From contig CAVWFR010000036.1 in the NCBI GenBank assembly GCA_963754305.1, forward strand, positions 186,001 to 250,000: a stretch of 64,000 nt of DNA. Direction: 5' to 3'. Of this stretch, positions 1 to 7,264 are shown piece by piece. A program made the translations under genes and the position numbers. Source of the DNA: DATEDA01 sp963754305. GTDB taxonomy: Bacteria > Pseudomonadota > Gammaproteobacteria > Burkholderiales > SG8-39. The stretch's first letter is position 1, and the number at the start of each line of letters is the position of its first letter. A model generated the notes under the pieces. The model had not been told where the DNA came from, did not search any database, and saw only the letters and a program-made list of their open reading frames with translations.

Positions 1-125
1 AGATGCCCGCCCATGCCGTCGGCGATCACCATGCACAGGGAATCGCGGCTGTAGCAGTAGGCGACGCGGTCCTGGTTGGACTTGCGCGGCCCCTGCCGGC
101 TTTCCTGATAGATCGAGAACTTCAT
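1..125 (-). CDS. PP2C-type Ser/Thr protein phosphatase, N-terminal part
   Basis: The reading frame starts at the ATG at 123-125 and runs off the left edge of the window. The visible residues include SNQDR near residue 16 and IADGMGGH at the edge. These are the first two metal-binding motifs of PP2C phosphatases, whose aspartates bind Mn/Mg for hydrolysis of phospho-Ser/Thr. It lies 21 bases downstream of the kinase gene on the same strand, so the two are probably co-transcribed and the phosphatase probably opposes that kinase. The catalytic core beyond residue 41 is outside the window. Confidence 0.85.
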   Translation of the reverse strand, partial: MKFSIYQESRQGPRKSNQDRVAYCYSRDSLCMVIADGMGGH

Positions 126-146
126 ATGCGCCGGCCTCCCCGCCGG

Positions 147-1094
147 TCATCGCCGCGCAAGCTTGAGCAGCGTCCCACGCAGGTTCGTCACGAACGAGCG
201 CTTGCTCGGGCCTTCCGGGTCGCGCTCGCGCAGCAGCACTTTTTGCAGCGCCATCACGCTCTGCGGGCGTTTCGAGTGGTCGAGCTGCAGGCACCAGTCG
301 ATCGTCTCCAGCAGCTGGTCCGAATACTTGCCGGTGAAGAGTTTGGTCGCCGACACGTACCGGTCCTTCTCCACGCGCAGATCCGCGGCCTGCGGCGCAG
401 CGCCGGCAAGGCAGGCGAAGATGCTCGCACCGATCGAGTAGATGTCGCTCCAGGGGCCGAGCAGCTCGCGCTTCTGGTAGTGCTCCGGCGAGGCGAACCC
501 CGGCGTGTACATCGGATTCAGCTTGAAGGCTTCGGCGGTGAGCGTCTGCCGCGCGGCGCCGAAATCGATCAGCACCGGGGTGATGTCGTTCCGGATGTAG
601 ACGTTGGCCGGCTTGATGTCCAGATGCAGGAGCTTGTTGGCGTGGACTTCGCGCAGCCCGTTCAGGAGCAGCGTGAACACGCGGCGGATGAAGTTCTCCT
701 TCATCGCCCCGCGGCGCGCCTGGATGTGCTCCTGCAGCGTGCGCCCCCGCTCGTAGCGCATGACGAGATACACCGTCTCGTTCGCGCGGAAGAAGTTCAG
801 AACTCGCACCACGTTCGGGTGCGAGAGCTTGGCGAGCGCGCGGCCCTCCTCGAAGAAGCACTTCATGCCGTAACGGAAGGTGGCGAGGTTCTCTTCGGCG
901 ATCGACGGCAGCGCGTCGCCCTCGCGCCGCAGCGCGAGCGAGCTCGGCAGGTACTCTTTGATCGCGACCGGCTGATCGGTGTCGTCGTGAGCGAGGTATA
1001 CGATCGAGAATCCCCCCGCCGATAGCACTTTCGTGATGCGATAGGTCTGGAGTTGATAGCCCTCGGTCAGCGGCAGATTCGCTTGCGACGGCAT
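147..1094 (-). CDS. Hanks-type serine/threonine protein kinase
   Basis: The product of 315 residues is almost entirely one kinase domain. Visible motifs are the glycine loop (SAGGFS, 25-30), catalytic Lys46 in VAIK, the catalytic loop HLDIKPAN (157-164, Asp159), DFG at 177-179 and SPEH near 202. HLD replaces the usual HRD. The frame is open upstream to 1202, but the ATG at 1094 is preferred because the kinase fold begins about 17 residues after it and the longer form would overlap the yicC leader. No transmembrane or sensor domain is seen, so it should be cytoplasmic. It is transcribed towards the PP2C gene and away from yicC. Confidence 0.9.
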   Translation of the reverse strand: MPSQANLPLTEGYQLQTYRITKVLSAGGFSIVYLAHDDTDQPVAIKEYLPSSLALRREGDALPSIAEENLATFRYGMKCFFEEGRALAKLSHPNVVRVLNFFRANETVYLVMRYERGRTLQEHIQARRGAMKENFIRRVFTLLLNGLREVHANKLLHLDIKPANVYIRNDITPVLIDFGAARQTLTAEAFKLNPMYTPGFASPEHYQKRELLGPWSDIYSIGASIFACLAGAAPQAADLRVEKDRYVSATKLFTGKYSDQLLETIDWCLQLDHSKRPQSVMALQKVLLRERDPEGPSKRSFVTNLRGTLLKLARR

Positions 1095-1144
1095 GGCCGA
1101 AGAGGAACGGTAAGCCTTTGTTAAGATGGGGGAGAGTCGGACGG

Positions 1145-1173
1145 ATTCTCGGAGTTTAAGCGGGCAATGTAAA
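1145..1173 (-). promoter_or_regulatory. Putative sigma-70 promoter of the kinase gene
   Basis: On the minus strand TTTACA (1168-1173) and GAGAAT (1145-1150) are separated by 17 bases. They match the -35 and -10 consensus at 5 and 4 of 6 positions. The site lies 51 bases upstream of the chosen kinase start, in the divergent gap shared with yicC. This is a sequence match only. Confidence 0.4.
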
Positions 1174-1205
1174 GCGACAACCGCCTCAGGAAGCAGGAAC
1201 AATCC

Positions 1206-2072
1206 ATGATCAGCAGCATGACGGGATACGCCGCGGTGACGCGCGAGCTCGCCGCCGGGTCGCTCTCGCTCGAGTTGAGAAGCGTCAACAGCCGGTTCCT
1301 CGACGTGCAGTTTCGCATCGTCGAGGACCTCCGGACCGTCGAGCCCATCTTGCGCGAGCTCGCGATGGCGAGCCTAGGGCGCGGCAAGATCGACTGCCGC
1401 CTCGCGTTCGCAGCATCGCCCGCGGGGCGCGGCGAATCGGCGCTGAATGCGGACGCGCTCGAGCGCCTCGCGCGTCTGTCGCGACGCGTGCGTGAAGCCG
1501 TGCCGGAGGCGCAGCCGCTAAGAGTCGTCGAGGTTCTCAACTGGCCAGGCGTGCTCGGCGACGAAGCGCGCGAAGCGGAGGCCACAAGGGAAGCGGCAAC
1601 CGATGCGATGCGCGCCGCACTCGTCGACCTCGCCGCCTCGCGCACACGCGAAGGCGAGAAGCTCGGCCGGATGATCCTCGAGCGCGTCGCGAAGATCCGC
1701 GGCCGGCTCGCGTCCCTCGAAGCGCTCGTGCCGCAGGCGATCGCCGCGTACGAAGAGCGTCTCGCCGCGAAACTGCGCGAGGCGCTCGCCGCCGCCGACG
1801 AGGAGCGCATCCGCCAGGAGATCGCGGTCTACGGCGTGCGAATCGACGTGGCGGAAGAACTGTCGCGGCTCGCCGCGCACCTCGACGAGGTCGAGCGTGT
1901 GATCGCCGCCGGCGGCGCGGTCGGCAAGCGTCTCGACTTCCTGATGCAGGAGTTGAACCGCGAGGCGAACACCCTCGGCTCCAAATCGGTGTCGAAGGAG
2001 CTGTCCGCCGCGGCGCTCGAGTTCAAGGTGCTGATCGAGCAGATGCGCGAGCAGGTGCAGAACCTCGAATAG
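1206..2072 (+). CDS. yicC: YicC family endoribonuclease
   Basis: The 288-residue product begins MISSMTGYA and ends with the conserved C-terminal block of the family (DFLMQELNREANTLGSKS, then EQVQNLE). YicC proteins are cytoplasmic ribonucleases that take part in RNA turnover. The length is normal. In related bacteria yicC is followed at once by gmk, but here about 5.4 kb of foreign or decayed DNA separates them. The last codons (from 2047) are repeated at 7269, just before gmk, which marks an integration event in the 3' end of this gene. The coding sequence remains intact through the repeat. Confidence 0.95.
   Translation: MISSMTGYAAVTRELAAGSLSLELRSVNSRFLDVQFRIVEDLRTVEPILRELAMASLGRGKIDCRLAFAASPAGRGESALNADALERLARLSRRVREAVPEAQPLRVVEVLNWPGVLGDEAREAEATREAATDAMRAALVDLAASRTREGEKLGRMILERVAKIRGRLASLEALVPQAIAAYEERLAAKLREALAAADEERIRQEIAVYGVRIDVAEELSRLAAHLDEVERVIAAGGAVGKRLDFLMQELNREANTLGSKSVSKELSAAALEFKVLIEQMREQVQNLE
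2047..2065 (+). repeat. Left 19-bp direct repeat (attL-like) in the yicC 3' end
   Basis: GCGAGCAGGTGCAGAACCT occurs here inside the last codons of yicC and again at 7269-7287. Both copies are in the EQVQNLE frame and are followed by a stop codon after two more codons (tag here, tga there). Duplication of a gene's 3' end by an integrated element is the signature of tyrosine-recombinase integration. An integrase remnant begins 209 bases downstream. Confidence 0.75.
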
Positions 2073-2144
2073 TGTTCGTTGGCGTTCGCCTTCGTTCGCC
2101 TTTCCACTCCGTCTCGCCGCTGTAAGCCTCTAGATCAGTGCGTT

Positions 2145-2161
2145 AACGACGATTCGTCGTT
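2145..2161 (+). terminator. Hairpin after yicC
   Basis: AACGACG and CGTCGTT pair perfectly around an ATT loop, 73 bases after the yicC stop. Only a short T stretch follows, so it could be a weak terminator for yicC or part of the integrase control region. Confidence 0.35.
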
Positions 2162-2189
2162 TGGGGACGTTTACTCGATCTGCTAACGT

Positions 2190-2265
2190 CCGTGTGTAGC
2201 TGGGCGTGTAGCCAGCGATCGTATCGGCGACGATCAGCACCTCGATCAACGCTGGCTACACACGG
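2190..2265 (+). promoter_or_regulatory. Overlapping inverted repeats, possible integrase arm sites
   Basis: GTGTAGCCAGCG (2206-2217) is a perfect inverted repeat of 2250-2261. CCGTGTGTAGC (2190-2200) is a perfect inverted repeat of 2255-2265. The shared core GTGTAGC therefore occurs twice forward and once inverted in 76 bases. The cluster sits between the attL-like repeat and the integrase start, where arm-type binding sites or an autoregulatory operator would be expected. Confidence 0.45.
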
Positions 2266-2273
2266 ATACGCAC

Positions 2274-2366
2274 ATGCCCATCACGGAACGGCAGCTCAAG
2301 CAGTGGATGAGCAATGGCGACCCGGTGTTCGGGCGCTCCGACGGCGGCGGCCTCACCTTCACGTTG
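2274..2366 (+). pseudogene. Tyrosine integrase, N-terminal remnant
   Basis: From the ATG at 2274 the frame reads MPITERQLKQW and then SDGGGLTFTLS. This matches the N-terminal arm-DNA-binding domain (DUF4102 type) of island and phage integrases, where an SDGGGL-like turn is typical. After about 31 residues the frame enters sequence that on the other strand is transposase coding sequence, so the catalytic domain is lost. The position just inside the duplicated yicC end fits an island integrase. The call rests on a short match. Confidence 0.6.
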
Positions 2367-2720
2367 TCGCGCGTGTCGAAGCGCCCGTCGGCCTTGCTGT
2401 TCGAGGTGAGCGGCTTGGGAACCAGGGGTGTCGTACCGCCTGCGCACACTGCAGAATCTCCTCGCCGTTGAAGTAGCCGCGATCGGCCAGAACGGTCGTG
2501 AGCCAAATCAGCTCCACGTTACGCTGCGCCTCGCGCTCCAGGCGCCGGCTCGATTGAATGCGGCTCAGATAGCCGTAGATGTAGATCTTGAGCAGCGTCG
2601 CCGGATGGTACGCGGGCCGGCTGGTGTCAGCCGCTCGCGCGCGGTCAAACCCCAGCGCCGCCAGATCGAGCGCCTCTACGAAGGCATCAACGGCGCGGAC
2701 CGGATTATCCTCGGTGATCC
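2366..2720 (-). pseudogene. IS1182-family transposase remnant
   Basis: The minus strand reads ITEDNPVRAVDAF, then RPAYHPATLLKIYIYGYLSR and RNVELIWL. These are the N-terminal landmarks of IS1182-type transposases. The sequence then jumps in frame to VLADRGYFNGEEI, which belongs far downstream in the family, so the catalytic middle is deleted. After a frameshift near 2425 it continues TPLVPKPLTSNSKADGRFD. Both gene ends and any terminal inverted repeats are missing. One flank interrupts the integrase remnant and the other abuts the stop codon of the SGNH hydrolase gene. Confidence 0.8.
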
Positions 2721-4046
2721 CTATCGGAACAGCCTCAAATCAATGGCATTGGCGATCGCTTGACCACCGGCTGCGTTCGGATGGAGGTGATCGCCACTAT
2801 CGTAGATGGGAAGGAGGCGGGTCGGATGATTCGGATCGCGAAGCACCTGATCCACGTCGACTACGCCGTCGAACTCGCCGTTCGTGCGAATCCAGCGGTT
2901 CAGCGCCACGCGTTTGGCTTCGTTTGCGGGCGTGTCGTAGCCGGGCAGGCTCGTATTACCCTCGAGTGGCGGCAATGTGCAGCCGATGATGGTAAGGCCC
3001 TGCTCGTGCGCTCGAGCGATGAGCTGGCGAAAGCCCGCGATCAGGTCATCGACGGAGACGGCTTCAGACGGCGGGTAGAAGCCGCCCGGTCCGGCGATGT
3101 CGTTGAGACCGATGAACACGATCACGTGCTGCACGCCCGCCTGAGCCAATACATCGCGGTCAAACCGCGTGAGTGCACTCTGACCCCATTGCGGGTTGGG
3201 GGCAGCAGGACCTGAAGGGCTGGCGCTGTTGTGAAGAAGCCGGTTGCCAGCGAGCGCTACGCTGACCACGCCGAGATGATCCGTGCGACTACGTTCTTGC
3301 AAGCGCGCCCCGAGAAACCTGGGCCATTCAGAGGTCAGCGTAGCCGAATCAGCGAGCGCAACGATCGCTGCGCCCTTCTTGGATGAGGTGACGTTGACAC
3401 CGGAGAGGAACGGCCACGCCGAGACCGGCGAAGCGCTCGGGAGATCAATGGCTGCGACGTGGTTGCCCGATGACAGGGACACATAGCTCGCGCCCTGAAA
3501 CAGCGTCGAGGTTTCACCCTTCGTGGACTCGGGTAGGTAGATGCTGACTGCCAGCTGCGACAGTGGTTTCACGTGAAGGCGGACTGGGTCGCTCAAAACC
3601 GGCGCCCCGGCGGGGATGCTGACCGACGTCTTACCGCTGAACCTCAGAACGCGGTCCGTTCCAGGGACGATTTTCGAGCCCGAGCCACTCACGGCAATGT
3701 GCGCTGCGCCAATGACAAGGGTGTCGGTCCCAAATGTGTTGGTGATACGCACACGGACATGGTTGCCACCAATACTTGTATGTACGACCTCCCGCAGCGT
3801 TTGGTTGCTGTATTGCCCGATGCCGTCGGGCTGCGGATTGATATGACCGACGGCCCACGAGGCGACGAACGATTTCTCTGGCTGGTCATGCGCAGAGGCG
3901 GTCGGAGCGGCGGCGATCCCTCCCATGATAGCCCCCGCCGCTACTGCGGCCATAAACAGCCGGCGACGATCGCCGACCGCAAGTAGCAAGAGTCGCTTGG
4001 TCGATTGTCTGAACAAGAAACCCGCGCATTCAAGAATGGGTGTCAT
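2721..4046 (-). CDS. SGNH/GDSL-type secreted hydrolase
   Basis: The product is about 441 residues with a Tat-like leader (DRRRLFM followed by a hydrophobic stretch to APTASA), so it is probably exported. The C-terminal half carries the SGNH blocks: GLND for block III and DHLHPN for block V with the Asp-His pair. Block I is unusual: the expected GDSIT with its following loop is shortened to ADSAT. The nucleophile Ser is kept, but the oxyanion Gly is replaced and several residues are missing. The ATG at 4046 was chosen because a G-rich stretch precedes it; 4064 is possible. The stop codon lies at the edge of the IS1182 remnant, so the true C-terminus may have been trimmed. Confidence 0.8.
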   Translation of the reverse strand: MTPILECAGFLFRQSTKRLLLLAVGDRRRLFMAAVAAGAIMGGIAAAPTASAHDQPEKSFVASWAVGHINPQPDGIGQYSNQTLREVVHTSIGGNHVRVRITNTFGTDTLVIGAAHIAVSGSGSKIVPGTDRVLRFSGKTSVSIPAGAPVLSDPVRLHVKPLSQLAVSIYLPESTKGETSTLFQGASYVSLSSGNHVAAIDLPSASPVSAWPFLSGVNVTSSKKGAAIVALADSATLTSEWPRFLGARLQERSRTDHLGVVSVALAGNRLLHNSASPSGPAAPNPQWGQSALTRFDRDVLAQAGVQHVIVFIGLNDIAGPGGFYPPSEAVSVDDLIAGFRQLIARAHEQGLTIIGCTLPPLEGNTSLPGYDTPANEAKRVALNRWIRTNGEFDGVVDVDQVLRDPNHPTRLLPIYDSGDHLHPNAAGGQAIANAIDLRLFR

Positions 4047-4069
4047 GGTCAACCCCCCCAACATCTGAA

Positions 4070-4168
4070 ACCGCTATCGCGATTCACCTCGATCACGTCC
4101 CAGCCCTTCGCCTGGGCGACTTCGCGCAGCTCGTGCTCCTGGTTCGCGACGGTCTGGCCGTCCGTCGA
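4070..4168 (-). pseudogene. Serine recombinase (resolvase) N-terminal fragment
   Basis: A 33-residue stretch reads STDGQTVANQ then ELREVAQAKGWDVIEVNRD. This is the segment just after the YARVS motif in resolvase/invertase N-terminal domains. No recombinase sequence is visible on either side and the catalytic Ser upstream is absent, so this is a relic. Confidence 0.7.
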
Positions 4169-4358
4169 ACCTGTTGCGCATGAGTCGACTGTCCTCTGGC
4201 ACAGGGTAGATCCGTTCGGAGAACCAAAAAATGGGCCTTTTGCATCACCGAAGCGGCGCAAGAACAGCAAATCCGGACCGCAAGAGCGGTCGCACAAGCT
4301 CGCAACCAAGTTCAACCAGAATAAGCGGCGTCATTTCCGTCGCTTTTGCATCAGGTTG

Positions 4359-4904
4359 CTAGGGGCGGCGAGCCGGTCTGAGAACACCAAGACAAGCCCG
4401 GCGCCAGTGGAAGGACCACCAGCCGAGCCGATCGCCCTTAACTGTTTCGACGCGAGCAACCGGCGAACGACCGCGCGTGAATTTGAAGCGGTAGACAAAG
4501 AATCCGCCGAAGGGGAAGCGGGCGTCTATGTCGCTGCGAAGATGGAACTGCCGGGGCGCATGAGGAGCGAGCGCCCGGTCCGCCTCCTCGATTACCAGCG
4601 TCCCTTTAAGTGGCTCGTCTTTGAGCGACCTGAAGCTAAGTCTGACCTCAGGATCGACTGCGATCGCGCGCTCCGCGAGATTCGTTAGTTCCACGACGAG
4701 GACGACACGAACCAAGCCATCAACCGCATCCAGGTTCACGAGTGTTGGCCCCGCGATCCGCACCCGTGCTCGATTGCGGTACAAGCTCACCCAGTACACG
4801 AGGCCACCGGACCCGACCACGAGCGCAATCGACTTCAGGAGAACGTCTACCGGTCCGCTGACAATCTCGACCAACGTGGGCCACTCCAAGTTTGGTTTCG
4901 ACAC
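4359..4904 (-). CDS. Hypothetical single-pass membrane protein
   Basis: The 181-residue product has one hydrophobic segment at about residues 20-41, followed by a basic patch (YRNRARVRI) and a mostly beta-type, charged C-terminal domain of about 135 residues. The arrangement suggests an inner-membrane anchor with a soluble domain. I do not recognise the family. It lies inside the yicC island between recombinase and tannase relics, so it may be cargo. The start is the first ATG and no strong ribosome binding site was seen. Confidence 0.5.
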   Translation of the reverse strand: MSKPNLEWPTLVEIVSGPVDVLLKSIALVVGSGGLVYWVSLYRNRARVRIAGPTLVNLDAVDGLVRVVLVVELTNLAERAIAVDPEVRLSFRSLKDEPLKGTLVIEEADRALAPHAPRQFHLRSDIDARFPFGGFFVYRFKFTRGRSPVARVETVKGDRLGWWSFHWRRACLGVLRPARRP

Positions 4905-5085
4905 GCTTCCGGGCAGCGTCCTGGAGCTACTTCCGCTGCCTGCTTCAAGTCTTTCCTCCTCCAGATGCGGCCTCGGGTCTGCTCACGATGCAACCCCGCG
5001 GCTCTTGGCAATGCGCGAATCAACCCGCCGCCTTACCGAGTCATCAGTCGTAGAAGTCGAAGCCCGAATCGCGTAGGCGCCGCTT

Positions 5086-5223
5086 GCGGCACACGAAACT
5101 CGCTGCACTGTTGATGTCGCCGCTGCCCGTGTAGACAGCCTCTTGCGGGTATGGACACAGCGGTCGCGTCCGGTCGACGACGCCATTCGTGAGATGCGAT
5201 GCGATGATCCGGTCGGGTGCGCG
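5086..5223 (-). pseudogene. Tannase/feruloyl esterase C-terminal remnant
   Basis: The frame contains APDRIIASHL, then RTRPLCPYPQ and GSGDINSAASFVC. These are the conserved C-terminal motifs of the tannase/feruloyl esterase family, including the paired cysteines. Nothing upstream in any frame resembles the rest of the enzyme (about 500 residues), so only the 3' end of the gene survives. Confidence 0.65.
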
Positions 5224-5757
5224 GGTGTCGGACATGGCTGGCGTGGCCGTTAGGAATTCTGGCACCTGAACCGCCAACGATCTTCGCGCGTCGGAAATAA
5301 AGTCGATTTTTGAACAAGAGGAGCGCTTTTTCTGTTGCTCGCGCGAACGCGTCGCGGCTCGATGAGTACATCGGAACTTGGAGCAGTGCGCTCGACCACT
5401 CGAACGAACCGCTGCCGTACCCATCGTGTTTCGCGGGCTATCAGATCGGTCGCTTGATGCCGCCGCCGACACAGAGCGGAGTCGGGAGAGCGAGGTGCGA
5501 GCGCTGTGGCACGCTCTTTACGTTCCACCCCGCCTGAACGATGGCCTGCGCCCGAACGTGCTACGGACGATCGGGGGTGCTGCGGCTCCTTTTGTAGCCC
5601 GTGCGCCGGGCGCGTGACGGAGCGAATCGAGAAAAACCCGAGGCAGGAGTTCCCGAACTGAAGGGGTAGCTGTCGGACCCGCACAGCGGGCACAGGAACG
5701 ATGGACCTGCAGAAGGCGACTTCGGCACGAGGGAGTACCGCAAGGAGAGGTTACTGG
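5224..5757. other. Intergenic decayed DNA without a supported gene
   Basis: Several short open frames exist on both strands, including one with a CERCGTLFT motif near 5500-5530 and one on the minus strand with CPLC near 5690. None has a convincing start, length or recognisable family. I see no gene here. Confidence 0.5.
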
Positions 5758-5765
5758 ACGTGGAG

Positions 5766-5874
5766 AAGGGCTATCCACTTAGCTCCACTGACCACGATAT
5801 GTTGTGGTCACACTCTGCGGGCCGCGTCACTCGCCACTATGCATGGCCATTGTGGAGCTAAATGGATAGCCCTT
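5766..5874. mobile_element. 109-bp MITE with 23-bp terminal inverted repeats
   Basis: The ends AAGGGCTATCC... (5766-5788) and ...GGATAGCCCTT (5852-5874) form 23-bp terminal inverted repeats with one mismatch. The element is flanked by an exact 8-bp duplication, ACGTGGAG, at 5758-5765 and 5875-5882. Just inside the left end is a perfect 7-bp inverted repeat (TGACCAC at 5789-5795, GTGGTCA at 5804-5810). It is too short to encode a protein, so it must have been moved by a transposase encoded elsewhere. An 8-bp target duplication occurs in families such as ISL3, IS66 and ISAs1, but I cannot assign the parent. Confidence 0.85.
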
Positions 5875-5882
5875 ACGTGGAG

Positions 5883-6041
5883 CCAGTATAGCGTTGCTGC
5901 TTTCGCTACTCCGGGGAAGCAAAAAGGAGCGTTGAGGCCCGCGTCCTTGGCGCAGCTCCCGTACCGAGCCGCGCGCGGCAAGAAAGTGGCGATTTCGGTC
6001 TACGAGTGGCCCAGGATGAGCCGCTCCGGCTGCGGCAACGG
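5883..6041. other. Short intergenic stretch beyond the MITE
   Basis: This stretch continues the sequence interrupted by the MITE and ends at the stop of the PEP-CTERM gene. No gene is seen. Confidence 0.4.
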
Positions 6042-6653
6042 CTAGCAGCTTTGTCGCCGTGCGATCAAGCCGAGGATGCCGAGACCGACGAGGAGCATGG
6101 CGTAAGTCGATGGCTCGGGTATTACTCCCGCAACTCCCTTCAGCGTGCCTTCGGTCATCAGATTAATCGACTCCCCGTAAGGTTGACCACTGAAGTACGA
6201 ACCATCCACTCCCAAAGAGGGCACCCGCGTGCCGGGAACCAGCGCCACTTGGCCACCCAACCCAGTCAGAGGCTCTTCAGGAGCCAAAAAGAGCTGCGTG
6301 GTTATGGCTGGTGTGCCCAACTGCACAAATGCAATCTCCGGCTCCGGGGACGTTGTCGCGAATTGACAGGTCGAGCCAAATATACAGCCTGTGGAGCCCG
6401 GCTCGAACGTTATCCTGCTCGGCGTCACAAACCCCACGCCCCACAGAAGTTGCATCGTGTCGATCTTGTAGTCGACGACCGAGTTAGCCGCATCGTCAAA
6501 GACGAACCAGCCCGTCGCCGTTCCGCTGTTCTCAAAGGTCACGCCGTCAAGCGTCCACGTAGAAAGGGCACTCCTGGCTTCAATCGGGAAGCTGGACGCG
6601 AAGAGGATCACACTGAGAGCGAGAAATCGTGGAAAGGACTTACCTGCGCTCAT
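6042..6653 (-). CDS. PEP-CTERM sorting domain-containing exported protein
   Basis: The 203-residue product has an N-terminal signal peptide (residues 1-29) and a tripartite C-terminal sorting signal: PEP at 179-181 (VIPEPSTYAM), a hydrophobic helix, then ARRQSC. PEP-CTERM signals are recognised by exosortase, which sorts proteins to the outer surface, usually with exopolysaccharide production. The middle domain is beta-rich, contains two cysteines and is not recognised. A strong ribosome binding site (GGAGGAGGAG) precedes the ATG. The exosortase gene itself is not in the window. Confidence 0.9.
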   Translation of the reverse strand: MSAGKSFPRFLALSVILFASSFPIEARSALSTWTLDGVTFENSGTATGWFVFDDAANSVVDYKIDTMQLLWGVGFVTPSRITFEPGSTGCIFGSTCQFATTSPEPEIAFVQLGTPAITTQLFLAPEEPLTGLGGQVALVPGTRVPSLGVDGSYFSGQPYGESINLMTEGTLKGVAGVIPEPSTYAMLLVGLGILGLIARRQSC

Positions 6654-6674
6654 GTCTCCTCCTCCATCCGGGAA

Positions 6675-6718
6675 TGCTCGGTGTCGTCACCGAGCAGATA
6701 AAAGGGGTTTGCCCCCTT
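6675..6718 (-). promoter_or_regulatory. Two adjacent hairpins in the PEP-CTERM gene leader
   Basis: TGCTCGGTG (6675-6683) pairs perfectly with CACCGAGCA (6688-6696) around a 4-base loop. AAGGGG (6702-6707) pairs with CCCCTT (6713-6718). On the minus strand the second hairpin comes first and is followed by TTAT, like a small intrinsic terminator. The 9-bp hairpin follows, 22 bases before the start codon. The arrangement could attenuate or stabilise the PEP-CTERM transcript. Confidence 0.45.
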
Positions 6719-6800
6719 GTCGCAATTTCTGGCCGTCACGTCGGGCCCACGCTGTTTGCCAAGTATCAAGTCACTAGAACGTACCGCAAGGATACGCTCC

Positions 6801-6890
6801 CTACAAGGGGTTCCAGAAGACGCTAGCGAGTCCCACAATGAGCGCCAAGCCGACAACGAGTGCCGCCAGAATGGCTACCGGTGTAGTCAT
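6801..6890 (-). CDS. 29-residue single-helix membrane peptide
   Basis: A short frame starts at the ATG at 6888-6890, preceded by GGGGAGGG at a suitable distance. It encodes MTTPVAILAA, then a continuous hydrophobic helix rich in Leu, Val and Gly, and ends VFWNPL before a TAG stop. The composition is that of a single transmembrane segment. It lies on the same strand as the PEP-CTERM gene, 147 bases upstream. No family is recognised. Translation is plausible but unproven. Confidence 0.45.
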   Translation of the reverse strand: MTTPVAILAALVVGLALIVGLASVFWNPL

Positions 6891-7264
6891 GGCCGCCCTC
6901 CCCGCGAAGTTCGGCACGACTCCGAGCGACCCGAAACGCGAAGAGGCCCGCGCCCGCTATCCGAGAACGCGGGTTACTGCAGCGCGATAAGTAAGCTCAC
7001 TCTGCCGCGCTGTACCGGGCAAAGGGATAGCGCTGTCAGAGCCGCGACCCGGTCTCCGCCACCAGCGCACGAGGGATTCAGCAGGTTCTCTACTACCGGG
7101 CGCCGGCCGTGCCGAACATCGCCACGATTTTCCAGCCCGGGTTCTCTGTGGCCATGAAACCGAACTCTCCCCCGCTTCGGGCGGTTCGGCTTGTAGCTAC
7201 GGATGTGGCCAGCGTCGCGCGTTGCACATCGAAGTAGAATTAGATCATGAACATGACGCGTATT
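6891..7264. other. Gap at the right part of the island, no gene seen
   Basis: No supported coding region lies between the small membrane peptide and the right repeat. A composite hairpin at 7160-7189 (CCGAAC pairing with GTTCGG, enclosing CCCG/CGGG) is the only structure noted. Confidence 0.5.

Noticed and set aside
5310..5537. A 75-codon frame with a CERCGTLFT motif
   Set aside because: The start is a TTG without ribosome site, and the CxxC alone is not enough to call a zinc-binding protein.
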